Assembly (NCBI GenBank): GCA_900104855.1
Contig: FNSS01000002.1
Span: 434,001 to 498,000 of the forward strand
Source of the DNA: Rhizobiales bacterium GAS188
GTDB lineage: Bacteria > Pseudomonadota > Alphaproteobacteria > Rhizobiales > Beijerinckiaceae
Direction of reading: 5' to 3'
DNA length: 64,000 nucleotides
Shown here one piece after another: positions 26,694 to 36,043 of this stretch. Numbering within the stretch: position 1 is the stretch's first letter; the number at the start of each line of letters is the position of its first letter. The notes under the pieces were generated by a model, which worked only from the letters and a program-made list of their open reading frames with translations, did no database searches and was not told the origin of the DNA. The translations under genes were made by a program, and so were the position numbers.

Positions 26694-26884
26694 TCATTGT
26701 TTAATAGCCCAAATGGCAGCCTGCGTGCGGTTATTCACGCGGATCTTGCGAAGGATCGTTTTGACGTGAACTTTCACGGTGGCTTCCGCAATAGTATTGT
26801 TGCGCGCGGTCAGATTGTTGGAATGACCTGCGATCTCCCTGCCAGTTGGGTGCCTCCACTGATCCGACGGCAACCGGCTCCTTT
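26694..26884 (-). pseudogene. LuxR-type regulator remnant (HTH end only)
   Basis: The minus strand ends with NNTIAEATVKVHVKTILRKI and RVNNRTQAAIWAIKQ, the same HTH end as in the regulators at 22-915 and 37118-38095. The receiver part is lost. It lies upstream of the 722-residue gene, on the same strand. Confidence 0.7.
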
Positions 26885-26969
26885 CGCTTAAGATTCTAGA
26901 GGCCCGATTTACCACGCGCGAAATCGAAACGAGAGTCAATAAACCGCCGTATGGGCTTGGCGCCAAGAA

Positions 26970-27312
26970 CGCCTAGTGCGGTTCCCCTTTCCAAGCGAGA
27001 CGCGTATCATGGGTGCTTGAATTCTTTGTGGGTAATCCCAATGCACAGTCCTCCGCGTGGGCCGAGACTGGCTCAGGGAGTGCTCAGGGAACAACAGCGC
27101 CTCCCTAGCGCCCGTCAGTCTAGAGGAGTACGCCATGGACATCATCACGGCGCGCGAAGGAACGTTGGTCACATAGCGATCGACGGATCCGCGCCCAGGT
27201 CAGCGTCCTGTCCTGCGGCCTGCAGAAAGTGTCAGCCGGCCTGTGCCCGGTTCCATGCCCTGCCAGTATCACCGAATGCTTCATGCCCATCTGCGGTGTC
27301 AGTTGACATTTA
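26970..27312. other. Gene-free stretch before IS630 copy 2
   Basis: No convincing gene. A 101-codon minus-strand frame crosses the IS boundary and is not credible as a whole. The right edge is the TA target of the IS630 element. Confidence 0.4.
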
Positions 27313-28413
27313 CTCACCGGTCGGCAATTAAGGCGACAAATGGCTTGTACATTGGCGCATGGTTTGGTGTCATGAGCCATGAAGCGAGACGGGCGCAGCT
27401 TTGACCACCGAACACTTGAGGCCATACGGCTGATGGCGGTGGAGCGGGTGCGGGACGGAGAGCCGGCCTCTTCGGTTATCGCGTCTTACGGTTTCAGTCG
27501 CACGACGATCTACAAATGGGTTGCGGCCGCGGCGACACCTGGGATTGGCCTGAAAGCGCTGCTGTCTCGGCCGGCGAGTGGGCGGCCGCGCACTTTGTCC
27601 CCTCGTCAGGAGCGGCAGGTTTATCGCTGGATCAATGGCCGCGACCCTCGCCAGTATGGACTGGATTTCGGCCTGTGGACGCGGTCGATAGTGGCCAGCC
27701 TGATCGAGCGCAAGTTTGACATTCGCCTTGGTGTGACCGCCGTGGGCGAATTGCTCGCCAAACTCGGGTTGACACCGCAAAAGCCGTTGCAGCGCGCCTA
27801 CCAGCGCGATCCGGAAGCCATCGAGAGATGGCAGCGCGAAACCTTTCCCGCCATTGCGCGGCAGGCGAAAGCGTCAGGGGGCGAGATCTATTTCTGGGAT
27901 GAGTCCGGGTTTCGTGCGGACACTGTGCACGGCAAGACTTGGGGTGTGAAAGGGCAAACACCTGTTGTCGAGCGCCCCGGTCAACGGCAATCGATCAGTG
28001 CGGCATCGGCCGTGAATTCGAAAGGCGCTTTCTGGTATTGCACTTATCAAGGCGGCCTCAACGCGGAGCTGTTTGTTGATCTGCTGCGGCGAATGATGCG
28101 GCACCGCACGAAGCCGGTGCATCTGGTGGTAGACGGCCTCCCGGCGCACAAGACGACGCTGGCAAAAGCCTATTTTGCGTCGACCAATGGGCTACTCACG
28201 CTACACTTCCTTCCCGGTTATGCGCCCGAGTTGAACCCTGATGAACTTGTCTGGAGCCATATGAAGCGCACCGGCGTCGCCAGGACACCACTGCGCAAAA
28301 GTGAAACACTACGAGGCAAAATCGAAACCCAACTTGCAGCACTCAGGACAACGCCCGGGCTCATCCGATCATTCTTCAAGGCCCAGCTGTCGCCTATATT
28401 ACCGACTGGTGAG
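27313..28413 (+). mobile_element. IS630-family insertion sequence, copy 2 (1101 bp)
   Basis: It has the same terminal repeats as copy 1 (CTCACCGGTCGGCAAT / CTCACCAGTCGGTAAT) and TA on both sides (27311-27312, 28414-28415). It differs from copy 1 by a few substitutions and one missing C near 28382. Confidence 0.9.
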
Positions 28414-28416
28414 TAA
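27379..28416 (+). CDS. IS630-family transposase, copy 2
   Basis: The 345-residue protein is nearly identical to the one at 13454-14488; visible changes are His to Arg in the linker (LSPRQERQV) and Val to Phe (KAYFASTNG). Because it lacks the extra C of copy 1, its C-terminus reads AQLSPILPTGE. DDE residues are intact (IYFWDESGF, HLVVDGLPAHK, ELNPDELVW). Confidence 0.9.
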   Translation: MKRDGRSFDHRTLEAIRLMAVERVRDGEPASSVIASYGFSRTTIYKWVAAAATPGIGLKALLSRPASGRPRTLSPRQERQVYRWINGRDPRQYGLDFGLWTRSIVASLIERKFDIRLGVTAVGELLAKLGLTPQKPLQRAYQRDPEAIERWQRETFPAIARQAKASGGEIYFWDESGFRADTVHGKTWGVKGQTPVVERPGQRQSISAASAVNSKGAFWYCTYQGGLNAELFVDLLRRMMRHRTKPVHLVVDGLPAHKTTLAKAYFASTNGLLTLHFLPGYAPELNPDELVWSHMKRTGVARTPLRKSETLRGKIETQLAALRTTPGLIRSFFKAQLSPILPTGE

Positions 28417-28419
28417 TTG

Positions 28420-28604
28420 GGGTCTTCCTCATTCTCTGTGCTGGCCGCGACCACTTTGGACCCTTAACACTCGGAAAACACGCCAGGATTTTAGGGAAAA
28501 ATATGTGGCGCGAAAATCACGGTACCGGGCAAGATTTACCATGCGTTATCAATGATCTTTAGTTAGTTCGAGGTTCCTACCAGCACAGAGAATGAGGAAG
28601 ACCC
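28420..28604. repeat. MITE-like family 2, copy C
   Basis: A 185-bp element with ends GGGTCTTCCTCATTCTCTGT and the inverse at 28604. It lies in the opposite orientation to copies A and B (internal GCGTTATCAATGATC is the inverse of TTGATAACGC). It starts six bases after the IS630 copy. Confidence 0.7.
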
Positions 28605-28689
28605 GGTTAAACGTACTTTCTCAAATTACCTGTCCGCGCCTAACCCATTGAAATCGCTCAGGCCGGATTCTCACTCCAAGATGTACGCC

Positions 28690-29242
28690 GACAGGCGGCG
28701 GTTGGATCGTAGCCGACCTTTCCAGTCTGGCCCCCACGCGTGTGGTGCGGCGGCGGGTCGTCTCGACCGCCGGGACGTCCGCGAGTGGCAGGAACTCCGC
28801 GAGCAACGTCCGGGCACGGCGATAGGGTAGAAGCGAGCCCATCTTCGCAATCAGGCGCTCGTATTCGGGCGTGCATCGGTCGGGCATGATCTCGGCGACC
28901 GGGCTGAGCGTGTGACGGCTCGTCACCGCACACCGACAGGGCAAAAAGCGCGGCGCGCGAACCTCCACCGTTCCAAACAGCGACAACAGCCGCCGGGTGC
29001 GCATCCTTGAGTGGCCGTTGAGACCCACAACGAGGGCAGCGCCGGCGGCCACGGCAATATTCCCCCGTCTGCGCCCGAACGAGATCGTCCTGCAATCCCG
29101 CGAGCGTCCGCTTCCCGTCCGCCAGCGTCAGCCCAATGGCCGCGGACGAGTGCTCGGTTGTGGTGTTGCCGCCTGCGCTGACTTCATGCGTACGGACAGT
29201 GCCATCCTGCCCGGTCAGCTCCACCATGACACGCCACCTCAT
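28690..29242 (-). pseudogene. ISKra4-family transposase, frameshifted N-terminal part
   Basis: The first frame from 29242 gives MRWRVMVELTGQDGTVRTHE and EYCRGRRRCPRCGSQRPLKD (zinc-finger-like CPRCG); near 28998 the frame shifts to RTRRLLSLFGTVEVRAPRF, LSPVAEIMPDRCTPEYERLI and SLLPYRRARTLLAEFLPLAD. This order is that of ISKra4 transposases. The catalytic DDE part is missing. Confidence 0.75.
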
Positions 29243-29249
29243 CCAGCTC

Positions 29250-29582
29250 TCCTCAGCCCCAGAGACAAAGAGCCCTCATAGCACCCCCACGTTTGAGACG
29301 GTCTCAAGCGCGGTTTAGCCCACAAACCTTGAGGCGCCCCCAAGAAGCCGGATGCGCGCACCAGCGACCCGCTCTTTTCGATAGAGACCCTGGTCAACAA
29401 CTATGAGGTGCTGAAACAGGCATACTCTGAGCGCAGCGTCGCCCTCGTCTTGGCAATCCGCGCCCGCGCCGCCGGGAAGTAGATCAAGAGCTCGCTCGGA
29501 GGAGGAACCATCCGATGGCCCGCAAAGGCTTCGAACAAGTCATGCTTGCCGCTGGCGCCGCGACCGCCAAGGTGCGCCGCGA
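29250..29582. other. Remnant stretch without a definable gene
   Basis: A short plus-strand frame (FSIETLVNNYEVLKQAYSER, then a stop) and a second one after a GAGGAGG site at 29498 (MARKGFEQVMLAAGAATAKV) look coding but are cut short. They may be ends of genes lost when flanking elements rearranged. Confidence 0.3.
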
Positions 29583-30878
29583 TCATTTGCCAATCGGGGA
29601 CGTCACCGGATTGAATACGCTCGAACCATTAGCGGGACTGGTAATCATCGGCAGGGGAGGAGGTCCAAAAGCGACCGTGAGACTATCGGGGCTCGAAACA
29701 ACCGAATTGCGTCCCGTCGTCGGATCGGCGGCAACGGCCGTGACGGAATGCGAACCGTTGCTCAAAGCCTGCGCCTGGAACGACCACGCATTGTTGGCCG
29801 CGGTCACCGGAGGGCCAGCGACCACACCATCAATCGAGATGGTAATATTATAGCCGCTGTTAGCTGTGCCCGAGATCGTTGGGTTGGAAACCACAACGGT
29901 GCCAGTAGGTAAGGTGATTACCGGAGCCGGCGGGTCTGGAAATGGCATTCCAGCATTATTCGCCGCATATACCGGTTGCAATTGTGGTGAATTCGCCAAG
30001 GTGATCGTATCGAATGCCGGCTGAAGCCCCCACGAATACGTGTAATCGAATACGGGGTTGGGCACTAGTTGACGCCACGCGAGAATAATCTGTTCGGTCT
30101 GCGGAACGGTCGGCATCGTCCACGGTGAAACGCCTCCGAACGCTTGATAGACCGGCACAATCTGCGCGGAAGGAATGCCCGCCGCATTGGCCGCGTTCAC
30201 CGCAGCTGTGACAACGCCAATATCGAACCCGTTCGTGAGGCTCCGCTGCGACGCATAGCCGGATGGTCCAAAGAAATCGATGTGCGTGTTCGCCGGATTG
30301 AAGTCGTAGTGTGGCGTTAGCGGCTTGCCCTCATTGTAAAGCGTGACGAAGACCTTAATCCCAGGGAAATGAGTATGGATGTAGTCAGCTTCAGCCATCA
30401 AGTTCGCGGGCGGGACCCGGGAAATCCGCGGGTCGTCGGCGAGGTAGAAACCCCACAGATTGGCCTTGCCCATGAAGGGCGCGACCATGGCCTCGAATGC
30501 GGGCGTGTCACCTGCGGTCTGGCCTAAGAACATGAAGCCCTTAATACCGGCGGGCAGCGAATTCAGCTGATCGATGCTGTCGACGTCGGCGAGGTTGTAG
30601 CCAACAGCGCCTGGTTCGTATACACCGTTGACCATGTTGGCGTTGGGAGCATAGTGCAGTGTAGCGGCAGGGGGCGCCTGCACGGGCGTGCTAAGCGAAC
30701 AATAAGGTCCTGAGAGAACATAGCCTGAAGGACAGGGGGACAGGGCAACTGCCGAGCCACCTGGCAGCATTCGTGCGCTCGCGGGACTGCCAAGAGCAAG
30801 CAAGGCTGCGATGAAGAAGTGCAGGCGCCCAGCCTCGGCGGCACCGACTTCTTTGCGCGGTTTGGGTGCGTCAAGCAT
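29583..30878 (-). CDS. Exported protein with glycosidase-like domain and Ig-like repeat, 3' truncated
   Basis: ATG at 30878 gives 431 residues. A signal peptide (LHFFIAALLALGSPASA) is followed by a region of about 260 residues that reads like a TIM-barrel surface hydrolase (FMFLGQTAGDTPAFEAMVAP, WGFYLADDPRI, IKVFVTLYNEGKPLTPHYDF, FDYTYSWGLQPAFDTIT), then one bacterial Ig-like domain (VVVSNPTISGTANSGYNITI ... SHSVTAVAADPTTGRNS) and the start of a second (PMITSPANGSSV). The frame ends within that domain at 29583, so further repeats are probably lost. No catalytic pair can be assigned with certainty. Likely secreted and surface-acting. Confidence 0.6.
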   Translation of the reverse strand: MLDAPKPRKEVGAAEAGRLHFFIAALLALGSPASARMLPGGSAVALSPCPSGYVLSGPYCSLSTPVQAPPAATLHYAPNANMVNGVYEPGAVGYNLADVDSIDQLNSLPAGIKGFMFLGQTAGDTPAFEAMVAPFMGKANLWGFYLADDPRISRVPPANLMAEADYIHTHFPGIKVFVTLYNEGKPLTPHYDFNPANTHIDFFGPSGYASQRSLTNGFDIGVVTAAVNAANAAGIPSAQIVPVYQAFGGVSPWTMPTVPQTEQIILAWRQLVPNPVFDYTYSWGLQPAFDTITLANSPQLQPVYAANNAGMPFPDPPAPVITLPTGTVVVSNPTISGTANSGYNITISIDGVVAGPPVTAANNAWSFQAQALSNGSHSVTAVAADPTTGRNSVVSSPDSLTVAFGPPPLPMITSPANGSSVFNPVTSPIGK

Positions 30879-31118
30879 GGGCAAGCAGGGAGGTCACCGG
30901 AAATCAGGCTACCCCGTTGCCCACCAACAGCAATGGCTATTTCGGGCAGCGGGTCCCAGACCCACTACCCTCATTTGGGTTAGGACTTGCCGGCTTACCG
31001 GCGCCTTAACGAAGCGGGGCTTCGCGCCGGTCGGCCGGGCTTAGGCACACGATGATCAAGCGATGGCACGCCAGGTGAGGAGCGTCTTTTGGGCCGGTTG
31101 TCAGGAAGGAGGTCCCGG

Positions 31119-31921
31119 GGCTTTGTCACGGGAACCTTAATCGACTTGCGGAGGCACGCCAGGACGGTTCTGGCTCATGCCGTCGTTGCCGTTCTCCAAG
31201 TGTCAAATGCCCCGGTCCTGAGGATGCGGAGCGTGTTACGGGATGTGAGGTGACGCTGGGTGTTGAAGGTGTTGTGGACGGCGGCATGAACCGTCAGGAA
31301 GCGCTGAGCTGAGCCGGGCGACTTGAACCTTTGCATCTTGAACTCACGTCGCCGCACCGGCTGGTGCGAATTTTCGGCACGGTTGTTTCTGCGCAGCCCT
31401 TGCTCATGACGAGCGGAGAGGCCGAGCTCTGACTTCGCAGCTGCGTAGGATCTCAGCTTGTCGGTCACGAGCACCTCGGGCGCGAAGCCTTGCCTTTTCA
31501 GCAATATGCCCATGAGCTTAACGGCTGCGACCTTGTTACGTCGCCGTTGCACGAGCAGGTCGAGAACCTCGCCCTCGCTGTCCACCGCTCGCCACAGCCA
31601 GAACTGCTTGCCGCTGATCATCACGGCCATCTCGTCGAGATGCCATTGCGAGGTCGGGCGGGAGCGACGGCGGCGAAGCTCTCGAGCAAATAGGGGTCCG
31701 AACTTCAGCACCCAGCGCCTGACCGTCTCATAGGAGATATCGAGACCGCGCTCCGCGAGGAGTTCCTCAACGTCGCGATAGCTCAGCGTGAACCGGGCAT
31801 AAAGCCAAACTGCGTGCCGGATGATCGCCGGAGGAAATTGGTGACGAGCGAACGAGATGGTTGTCATTTGCCATCATAATCGAGCCTCATCCCAGCGCGC
31901 CAGCGTTCTCGTGACATTGCC
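31119..31921 (-). mobile_element. IS6-family insertion sequence, 803 bp, copy 2
   Basis: Ends GGCTTTGTCACGGGAACC and GGCAATGTCACGAGAACG (inverse) enclose a full transposase gene. Length equals that of copy 1 at 1311-2113. Confidence 0.85.
31175..31867 (-). CDS. IS6-family DDE transposase, copy 2
   Basis: The 230-residue protein is almost the same as the one at 1365-2057 (differences include ETVRRW, QFWLWRAVD, MGILLKRQGFAPEV). Catalytic segments WHLDEMAV, VTDKLRSY and NRAENSHQ are intact. Confidence 0.9.
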   Translation of the reverse strand: MTTISFARHQFPPAIIRHAVWLYARFTLSYRDVEELLAERGLDISYETVRRWVLKFGPLFARELRRRRSRPTSQWHLDEMAVMISGKQFWLWRAVDSEGEVLDLLVQRRRNKVAAVKLMGILLKRQGFAPEVLVTDKLRSYAAAKSELGLSARHEQGLRRNNRAENSHQPVRRREFKMQRFKSPGSAQRFLTVHAAVHNTFNTQRHLTSRNTLRILRTGAFDTWRTATTA

Positions 31922-32171
31922 CCCGATAGAGATCAAGGCCCGACGCCGGAAGAGTGTGGCAATCAACCATCCGGCCGCCGGCACATCATTTCTTGTATAT
32001 GTGACGGCCCCGCGGCACCTGTTAACCTTCTTGCCAGCCGCGGCTAGCCCACGTATCCGATCGGTCGCGGCCAGGGCCTCGCTGGCTACGTCTCGCAACT
32101 TTGCCAGCGAGGTCCGACAAATCTAAAGCCCTGCCTCTTTTCGGAGGGGCGGCAGTAAGCAGAGGCCGCAG

Positions 32172-32447
32172 ATGACGGAAAAGGCTGAGGATAAGCGGCC
32201 GCGACTGCAGATGACGGAAAAGGCTGAGGATAAGCACGCAGGATGGCGGATCGCGGTCGAGGCGCTGTTGATCGAGCTGATGCTAAGGTCCGCATACTCC
32301 GAGAGCGACCCCCAAAGCGCGCTGACCAGCTTTGAAGTTCTCGCCCTGGACAATATCGGAGACGATGAGGGCGAGCCTAGGTCGCAGCAGAAGCGCGACG
32401 CTATGCGTATCATCGGTGACCTGATGCGCAGAGCGAAAGAAGAATGA
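32172..32447 (+). CDS. Small hypothetical protein with duplicated start
   Basis: The 91-residue frame begins with a duplicated 14-residue block (MTEKAEDKRPRLQMTEKAED) caused by a direct repeat of about 30 bp at 32169-32235. ATG at 32211 would give an equally good 78-residue protein. The rest is helical (AVEALLIELMLRSAYSESDP, KRDAMRIIGDLMRRAKEE). The family is unknown. Confidence 0.5.
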   Translation: MTEKAEDKRPRLQMTEKAEDKHAGWRIAVEALLIELMLRSAYSESDPQSALTSFEVLALDNIGDDEGEPRSQQKRDAMRIIGDLMRRAKEE

Positions 32448-32530
32448 TGGCTTGATCGCTTGTGCACTCATCCGCTCGAAGCCTAAGCGCATGTGCTTGG
32501 CGTCCGTCCTAAAGCATCCCCTCGGCGGCC

Positions 32531-32749
32531 CTACGCGGCTCGGGACAGCCTGGCGCTTTCAATGGTTCTCAACGCTCGATTGATGGCGCGCAGGCGCAAA
32601 ACCTTTTCGCGGCTTGGCCTCAGGGCTATTGACTGTTCGAAAACGTCTTTCCAGGCAGTGAGCTCGTGTTCGGGCATCTTCTCGTAGGTGTCGAGGTATG
32701 GGTTCTTCACAAACTTTGTCAGAGCCCCGACAATGTCTGTAGGGGTCAT
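32531..32749 (-). CDS. Conserved small protein (paralogue at 55.4 kb)
   Basis: ATG at 32749 (GGAGG upstream) gives 72 residues: VGALTKFVKNPYLDTYEKMP, EHELTAWKDVFEQSIALRPS, REKVLRLRAINRALRTIES. A protein with about 85 percent matching residues is encoded at 55355-55690, which supports both as real genes. It is small, helical and soluble, with no known function. It lies between IS-derived segments. Confidence 0.6.
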   Translation of the reverse strand: MTPTDIVGALTKFVKNPYLDTYEKMPEHELTAWKDVFEQSIALRPSREKVLRLRAINRALRTIESARLSRAA

Positions 32750-32976
32750 GGGCGACCTCCCGAGTATCTCCGCACCAACACCCCGCATGAGAGGCGGAAT
32801 GGTGCATGGGGCTAACCTCCGCCCTTTTCGCAATAACTCGGATAGTGGTCGATTTGTTCCCGTTGGTCGGTTTTTGCGCGTCGCTGCGGGCTGGACGAGC
32901 CGGGCACGGAAATTGTGACGACGGTCTTGGTGATGGACGGTTGTCTCACAACTGGCCGTTGCCAGGGCCCCGCTGG

Positions 32977-33110
32977 GGCATTGTCACATCAAGTAAGTAG
33001 AAGGCGATTCAGAAGCCTAGAGCGGCGGGCTAAGTTATTGGAATCACTGGTTTCGACACTCACGCCCAAGCAAGTAATAACAAGTAAACACATGTTCCCG
33101 TGACAATGCC
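32977..33110. repeat. MITE-like family 1, full copy (134 bp)
   Basis: Left end GGCATTGTCACATCAAGTAAG; right end (inverse) GGCATTGTCACGGGAAC. It shares the block TAAGTTATTGGAATCACTGG with the copy at 59375. The ends match those of the 803-bp IS6-family element (GGCTTTGTCACGGGAAC). There is no gene inside. It truncates the STAS-domain gene that follows. Confidence 0.75.
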
Positions 33111-33492
33111 CGACCAGGAGTTCGGGTGCATCATCCTCGCTCTCGCGGCGGGCGGCGTGAAGGCCGTGCGCCTCCACCTCGCGCAGCAAAGCTTCGTGCT
33201 TGGGCTGGACGCCGACCAGCTCCCCCTTCGCTCCACGGGATCGCAGATCATGGAGCGTGCGGTCGATGATCCAGGCTCCGATAGTGTCGAGCCGCTCGAT
33301 CGAAGCAAGATCGAGCACCACAGGCATCCTCGCCTTGGCGCTGTCGAGCACCTCGGATACGAAGCGTTCGATCGCGGGCGCCTGATCCGCGGTCCAATGT
33401 CCCGACAATTTTGCGTGCTGTTGCCCTCCCTCGACCTTGATGGTGAGGCGGGCTTCGTTAGCGCGGCCAAGTTGCGCGGTTTCAACCGACAT
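33111..33492 (-). pseudogene. STAS-domain protein, truncated (possibly MlaE-type permease N-terminus)
   Basis: From ATG at 33492 the frame encodes a STAS-like domain (LSGHWTADQAPAIERFVSEV, PVVLDLASIERLDTIGAWII, RGAKGELVGVQPKHEALLRE). This pattern, with the substituted phospho-site region ERLDTIGAW, is what is found in front of the membrane part of MlaE-family lipid ABC permeases. At 33110 the frame runs into the MITE-like element; the membrane part is missing. Confidence 0.55.
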
Positions 33493-33681
33493 TTTCAGTG
33501 CTCGATACTGGACTCCACTCGATGAGATATTGCCCAGGTCAGTAGATATTGCCGGATCAGGTCTTGGAGGCACTCGCTCCTTGTGGCAGATCAGAACATG
33601 CCGTTTCGACCGTCCGATTTGCGTCACTGACGCGAGAGACTCGCGCGCCGGACGCCACCCTCCGCTTCTACCTGCCGCAGC

Positions 33682-34354
33682 TCAGGTTGCGGCGCGTCCC
33701 GTCGAGACAGCTGTCGCCATAGACGAACGCGCCAGGGTTGCGATGAGTTCCTCGTCTGTCACTTGACGGAAATCGTCGTAATAGGCCCCGATGACACCGA
33801 AGAGCTCGTATGGCTCAAGACAAATGACCTCATCGGCCTGCGGGCGCATCTCGTCGAGCGTCTCGATCGGTGCGACCGGAACGGCAAGCACGATCTTCTT
33901 CGGGTTGCGCTTGCGCAGAGCCCGCAACGCAGCGCGCATCGTCGCCCCCGTGGCCAATCCGTCATCGATGACGGTGATCGTGCGAGCCTCGATATCGACG
34001 GTCATTCGGTTGCCGAGATAGTGGGTGCGCCGTCTCTCGATCTCAGCGAGTTCCACTCGGCAAGCGCGATCGAAATCGGCCTTGCTGACACGCGCCGCGC
34101 CAATGATGCTCGTTGCGCACGATGATCGGCGGGTTGCCGTCGACGATCGCGCCCATGGCGAGCTCGGGCTGCCACGGGTAACCTATCTTCCGCACGAGCA
34201 TCGGGTCGAGCGTTGCCCGCAACTCGCTCGCCACTTCCGCTGCGATGGGAACGCCGCCACGCGGCAGCGCCAGCACCACGGCCGCCTCCTGCCCATCATG
34301 GGCGAGGGCTCGAGCGAGACGGCAACCTGCGTCAGACCTGTCACGGAACGGCAT
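33682..34354 (-). pseudogene. Phosphoribosyltransferase-domain protein, frameshifted
   Basis: The first frame (34354-34043) has the start of a type I phosphoribosyltransferase domain (AVVLALPRGGVPIAAEVASE, LVRKIGYPWQPELAMGAIVD); a one-base excess near 34105 breaks it. The other frame (to 33682) has the PRPP loop (TVIDDGLATGATMRAALRAL) and the rest. Together they are about 220 residues, the size of stand-alone proteins of this kind, often linked to stress or dienelactone-hydrolase genes. If the frameshift is a sequencing error the gene is complete. Confidence 0.7.
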
Positions 34355-34425
34355 TGTCCGCCTCCTTCCGGCAAAAGGCCGCCCGTATCATGGAGGCGCC
34401 TCGGCCCGTTCGGCCAACTCCTGAG

Positions 34426-35241
34426 GGTTCTGTCGCAATAAGCGAGCGCTGGTAATGTGCCTTCGGGTTTTTTGACGACAGGGGCGAAGGTGATGATTGA
34501 GGCGCTGCGCAAGGTGATCCAGCGGATGCACTATCCGCTGGAAGTGATGCTGACCTGCGTGCGCTGGTACGCGGCCTACCCGCTGAGCCTGCGCCACATC
34601 GAAGAGATGATGCAGGAGCGCGGTGTGTTCGTCGATCACGCCACGGTGCACCGCTGGGCGATCAAGATTCTGCCTGTGCTCGCCACGGTGTTGCGGCGAC
34701 GAAAGCGACCAGTGGGCAAGAGCTGGCGCATGGACGAGACATACGTCAAGGTGACTGGTCAGTGGAAGTACTTGTATCGGGCGGTTGACCGCGACGGCGA
34801 CACCATCGACTTTCTACTGCGAGCCAAGCGTGACTGCGCCGCGGCTCGCAAATTCCTGGAGCGCTCCATCGCGCTGCACGGCGAGCCCGACAAGATCACC
34901 ATCGACAAGAGCGGAGCGAACACCGCTGCGATCGCCAGCTACAACGCTGGGCATGAAGCCGCCATCGAGCTGCGCCAATCGAAGTACCTCAACAACATCG
35001 TCGAACAAGATCATCGGGCGATCAAGCGCATCGTGCGACCCATGCTGGGGTTCAAGACCTTTCGCTGCGCGAGCATCCTCATTGCCGGCATCGAGACGAT
35101 GCACATGATCCGCAAGGGGCAGCTCGACTGCCCCAAAGGCCAAGCCTCGTCCGCGGCAAGCCAATTCTACTCACTGGCAGTTTGAGTTGCGGCCGAGCCC
35201 GCAGCTTCGCTTCAACTTCACTGGCCTATTGCGACAGAACC
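34426..35241 (+). mobile_element. IS6-family insertion sequence (type 2), 816 bp
   Basis: Perfect ends GGTTCTGTCGCAATA on both sides enclose one transposase gene. It appears identical, in inverted orientation, to the copy at 59624-60439. No direct target repeats are seen. Confidence 0.9.
34457..35185 (+). CDS. IS6-family (IS26-like) transposase
   Basis: The 242-residue protein (ATG at 34493 is the likely start, giving 230 residues) has WRMDETYVKVTGQWKYLYRA, KITIDKSGANTAAIASYNAG and NIVEQDHRAIKRIV as DDE blocks. It is identical in sequence to the product at 59680-60408. Confidence 0.9.
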   Translation: MPSGFLTTGAKVMIEALRKVIQRMHYPLEVMLTCVRWYAAYPLSLRHIEEMMQERGVFVDHATVHRWAIKILPVLATVLRRRKRPVGKSWRMDETYVKVTGQWKYLYRAVDRDGDTIDFLLRAKRDCAAARKFLERSIALHGEPDKITIDKSGANTAAIASYNAGHEAAIELRQSKYLNNIVEQDHRAIKRIVRPMLGFKTFRCASILIAGIETMHMIRKGQLDCPKGQASSAASQFYSLAV

Positions 35242-35423
35242 CCGTCTCTGGGCAGCGGCGCGAAAAAACCATGCGGAAAAAACCGCACCGAACGCGGCGG
35301 AGAACAGGCTTGCCAGGACGGCCGACGATGCTGAGCGTGGGCAGGTAGCGGCAGGCGGGACTTTGCCGTTGTACTAATCAGGAGCCTTACGGCGAGGCCA
35401 TCCAGGCGCGAGACCGGGTGCTG

Positions 35424-35597
35424 TCAGTGCCGACCAGGCCGCAGAACTCCAGAAGCGCCTCCCACCACTGAAGCAAAGACGCCCGCCTTGCGCGTCGCCT
35501 CTTCTGCGGAAAACGCATGGACGACGCGGAGCGGTGTGAGCGTGCTGCCGATGTTGCGCAGGATCGGAAGAACGCCAAATCTCGTTACCCGGGGCAT
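35424..35597 (-). CDS. Possible small protein
   Basis: A 57-codon frame from ATG at 35597 (RFGVLPILRNIGSTLTPLRV, FSAEEATRKAGVFASVVGGA) has good composition but no clear ribosome binding site. It may be a fragment. The stretch 35242-35423 before it shows nothing. Confidence 0.2.
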   Translation of the reverse strand: MPRVTRFGVLPILRNIGSTLTPLRVVHAFSAEEATRKAGVFASVVGGASGVLRPGRH

Positions 35598-35772
35598 GAC
35601 CTATTGAAGCACCATGCTCTCATGATGTCGATCCGCTGCACCCCTTCGCTGGGATTAGCCACGCCGCTGGACCGAGATGAAAATGGTGCTCATGGCGCCC
35701 TCCCGCCTCATCCAAATTCTCGACATCCGGACGCTCAGGCCGCTATCAGAAGAGTCTCATACGCCGCTTCCT

Positions 35773-35964
35773 TCACTGTCTTGGCGTCTGGCTCTGTAAG
35801 GCGGGGATTTGAAGTTGCGTCGATGTATCGAAAGCCTGCTGACCGAATTCGGTGACCAAACGTATGGGGCTTTCCGGGCTTGCCATTTTAGCAACACGGA
35901 CCGCTAGCACCCGGAGCGCTGCGGCCATGGCTAAGTGAAAGCCGTGTTCTTTGTGGTTGTCCAT
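35773..35964 (-). CDS. Small hypothetical protein
   Basis: From ATG at 35964 the frame encodes 63 residues (GFHLAMAAALRVLAVRVAKM, IRLVTEFGQQAFDTSTQLQI). It is probably helical. No family is recognised and the ribosome binding site is weak. Confidence 0.3.
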   Translation of the reverse strand: MDNHKEHGFHLAMAAALRVLAVRVAKMASPESPIRLVTEFGQQAFDTSTQLQIPALQSQTPRQ

Positions 35965-36043
35965 AGTAGCCGCCCCAGTAAAGGGGAGGTTACTTCCGCG
36001 CCAGCACTTGGGCAAAGGACGTGTATGCCGCGGAATTTGAGTT

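Noticed and set aside
32169-32235. Direct repeat of about 30 bp considered as regulatory iterons
   Set aside because: There are only two copies and they are in frame with the start of a small gene, so a simple duplication explains them.
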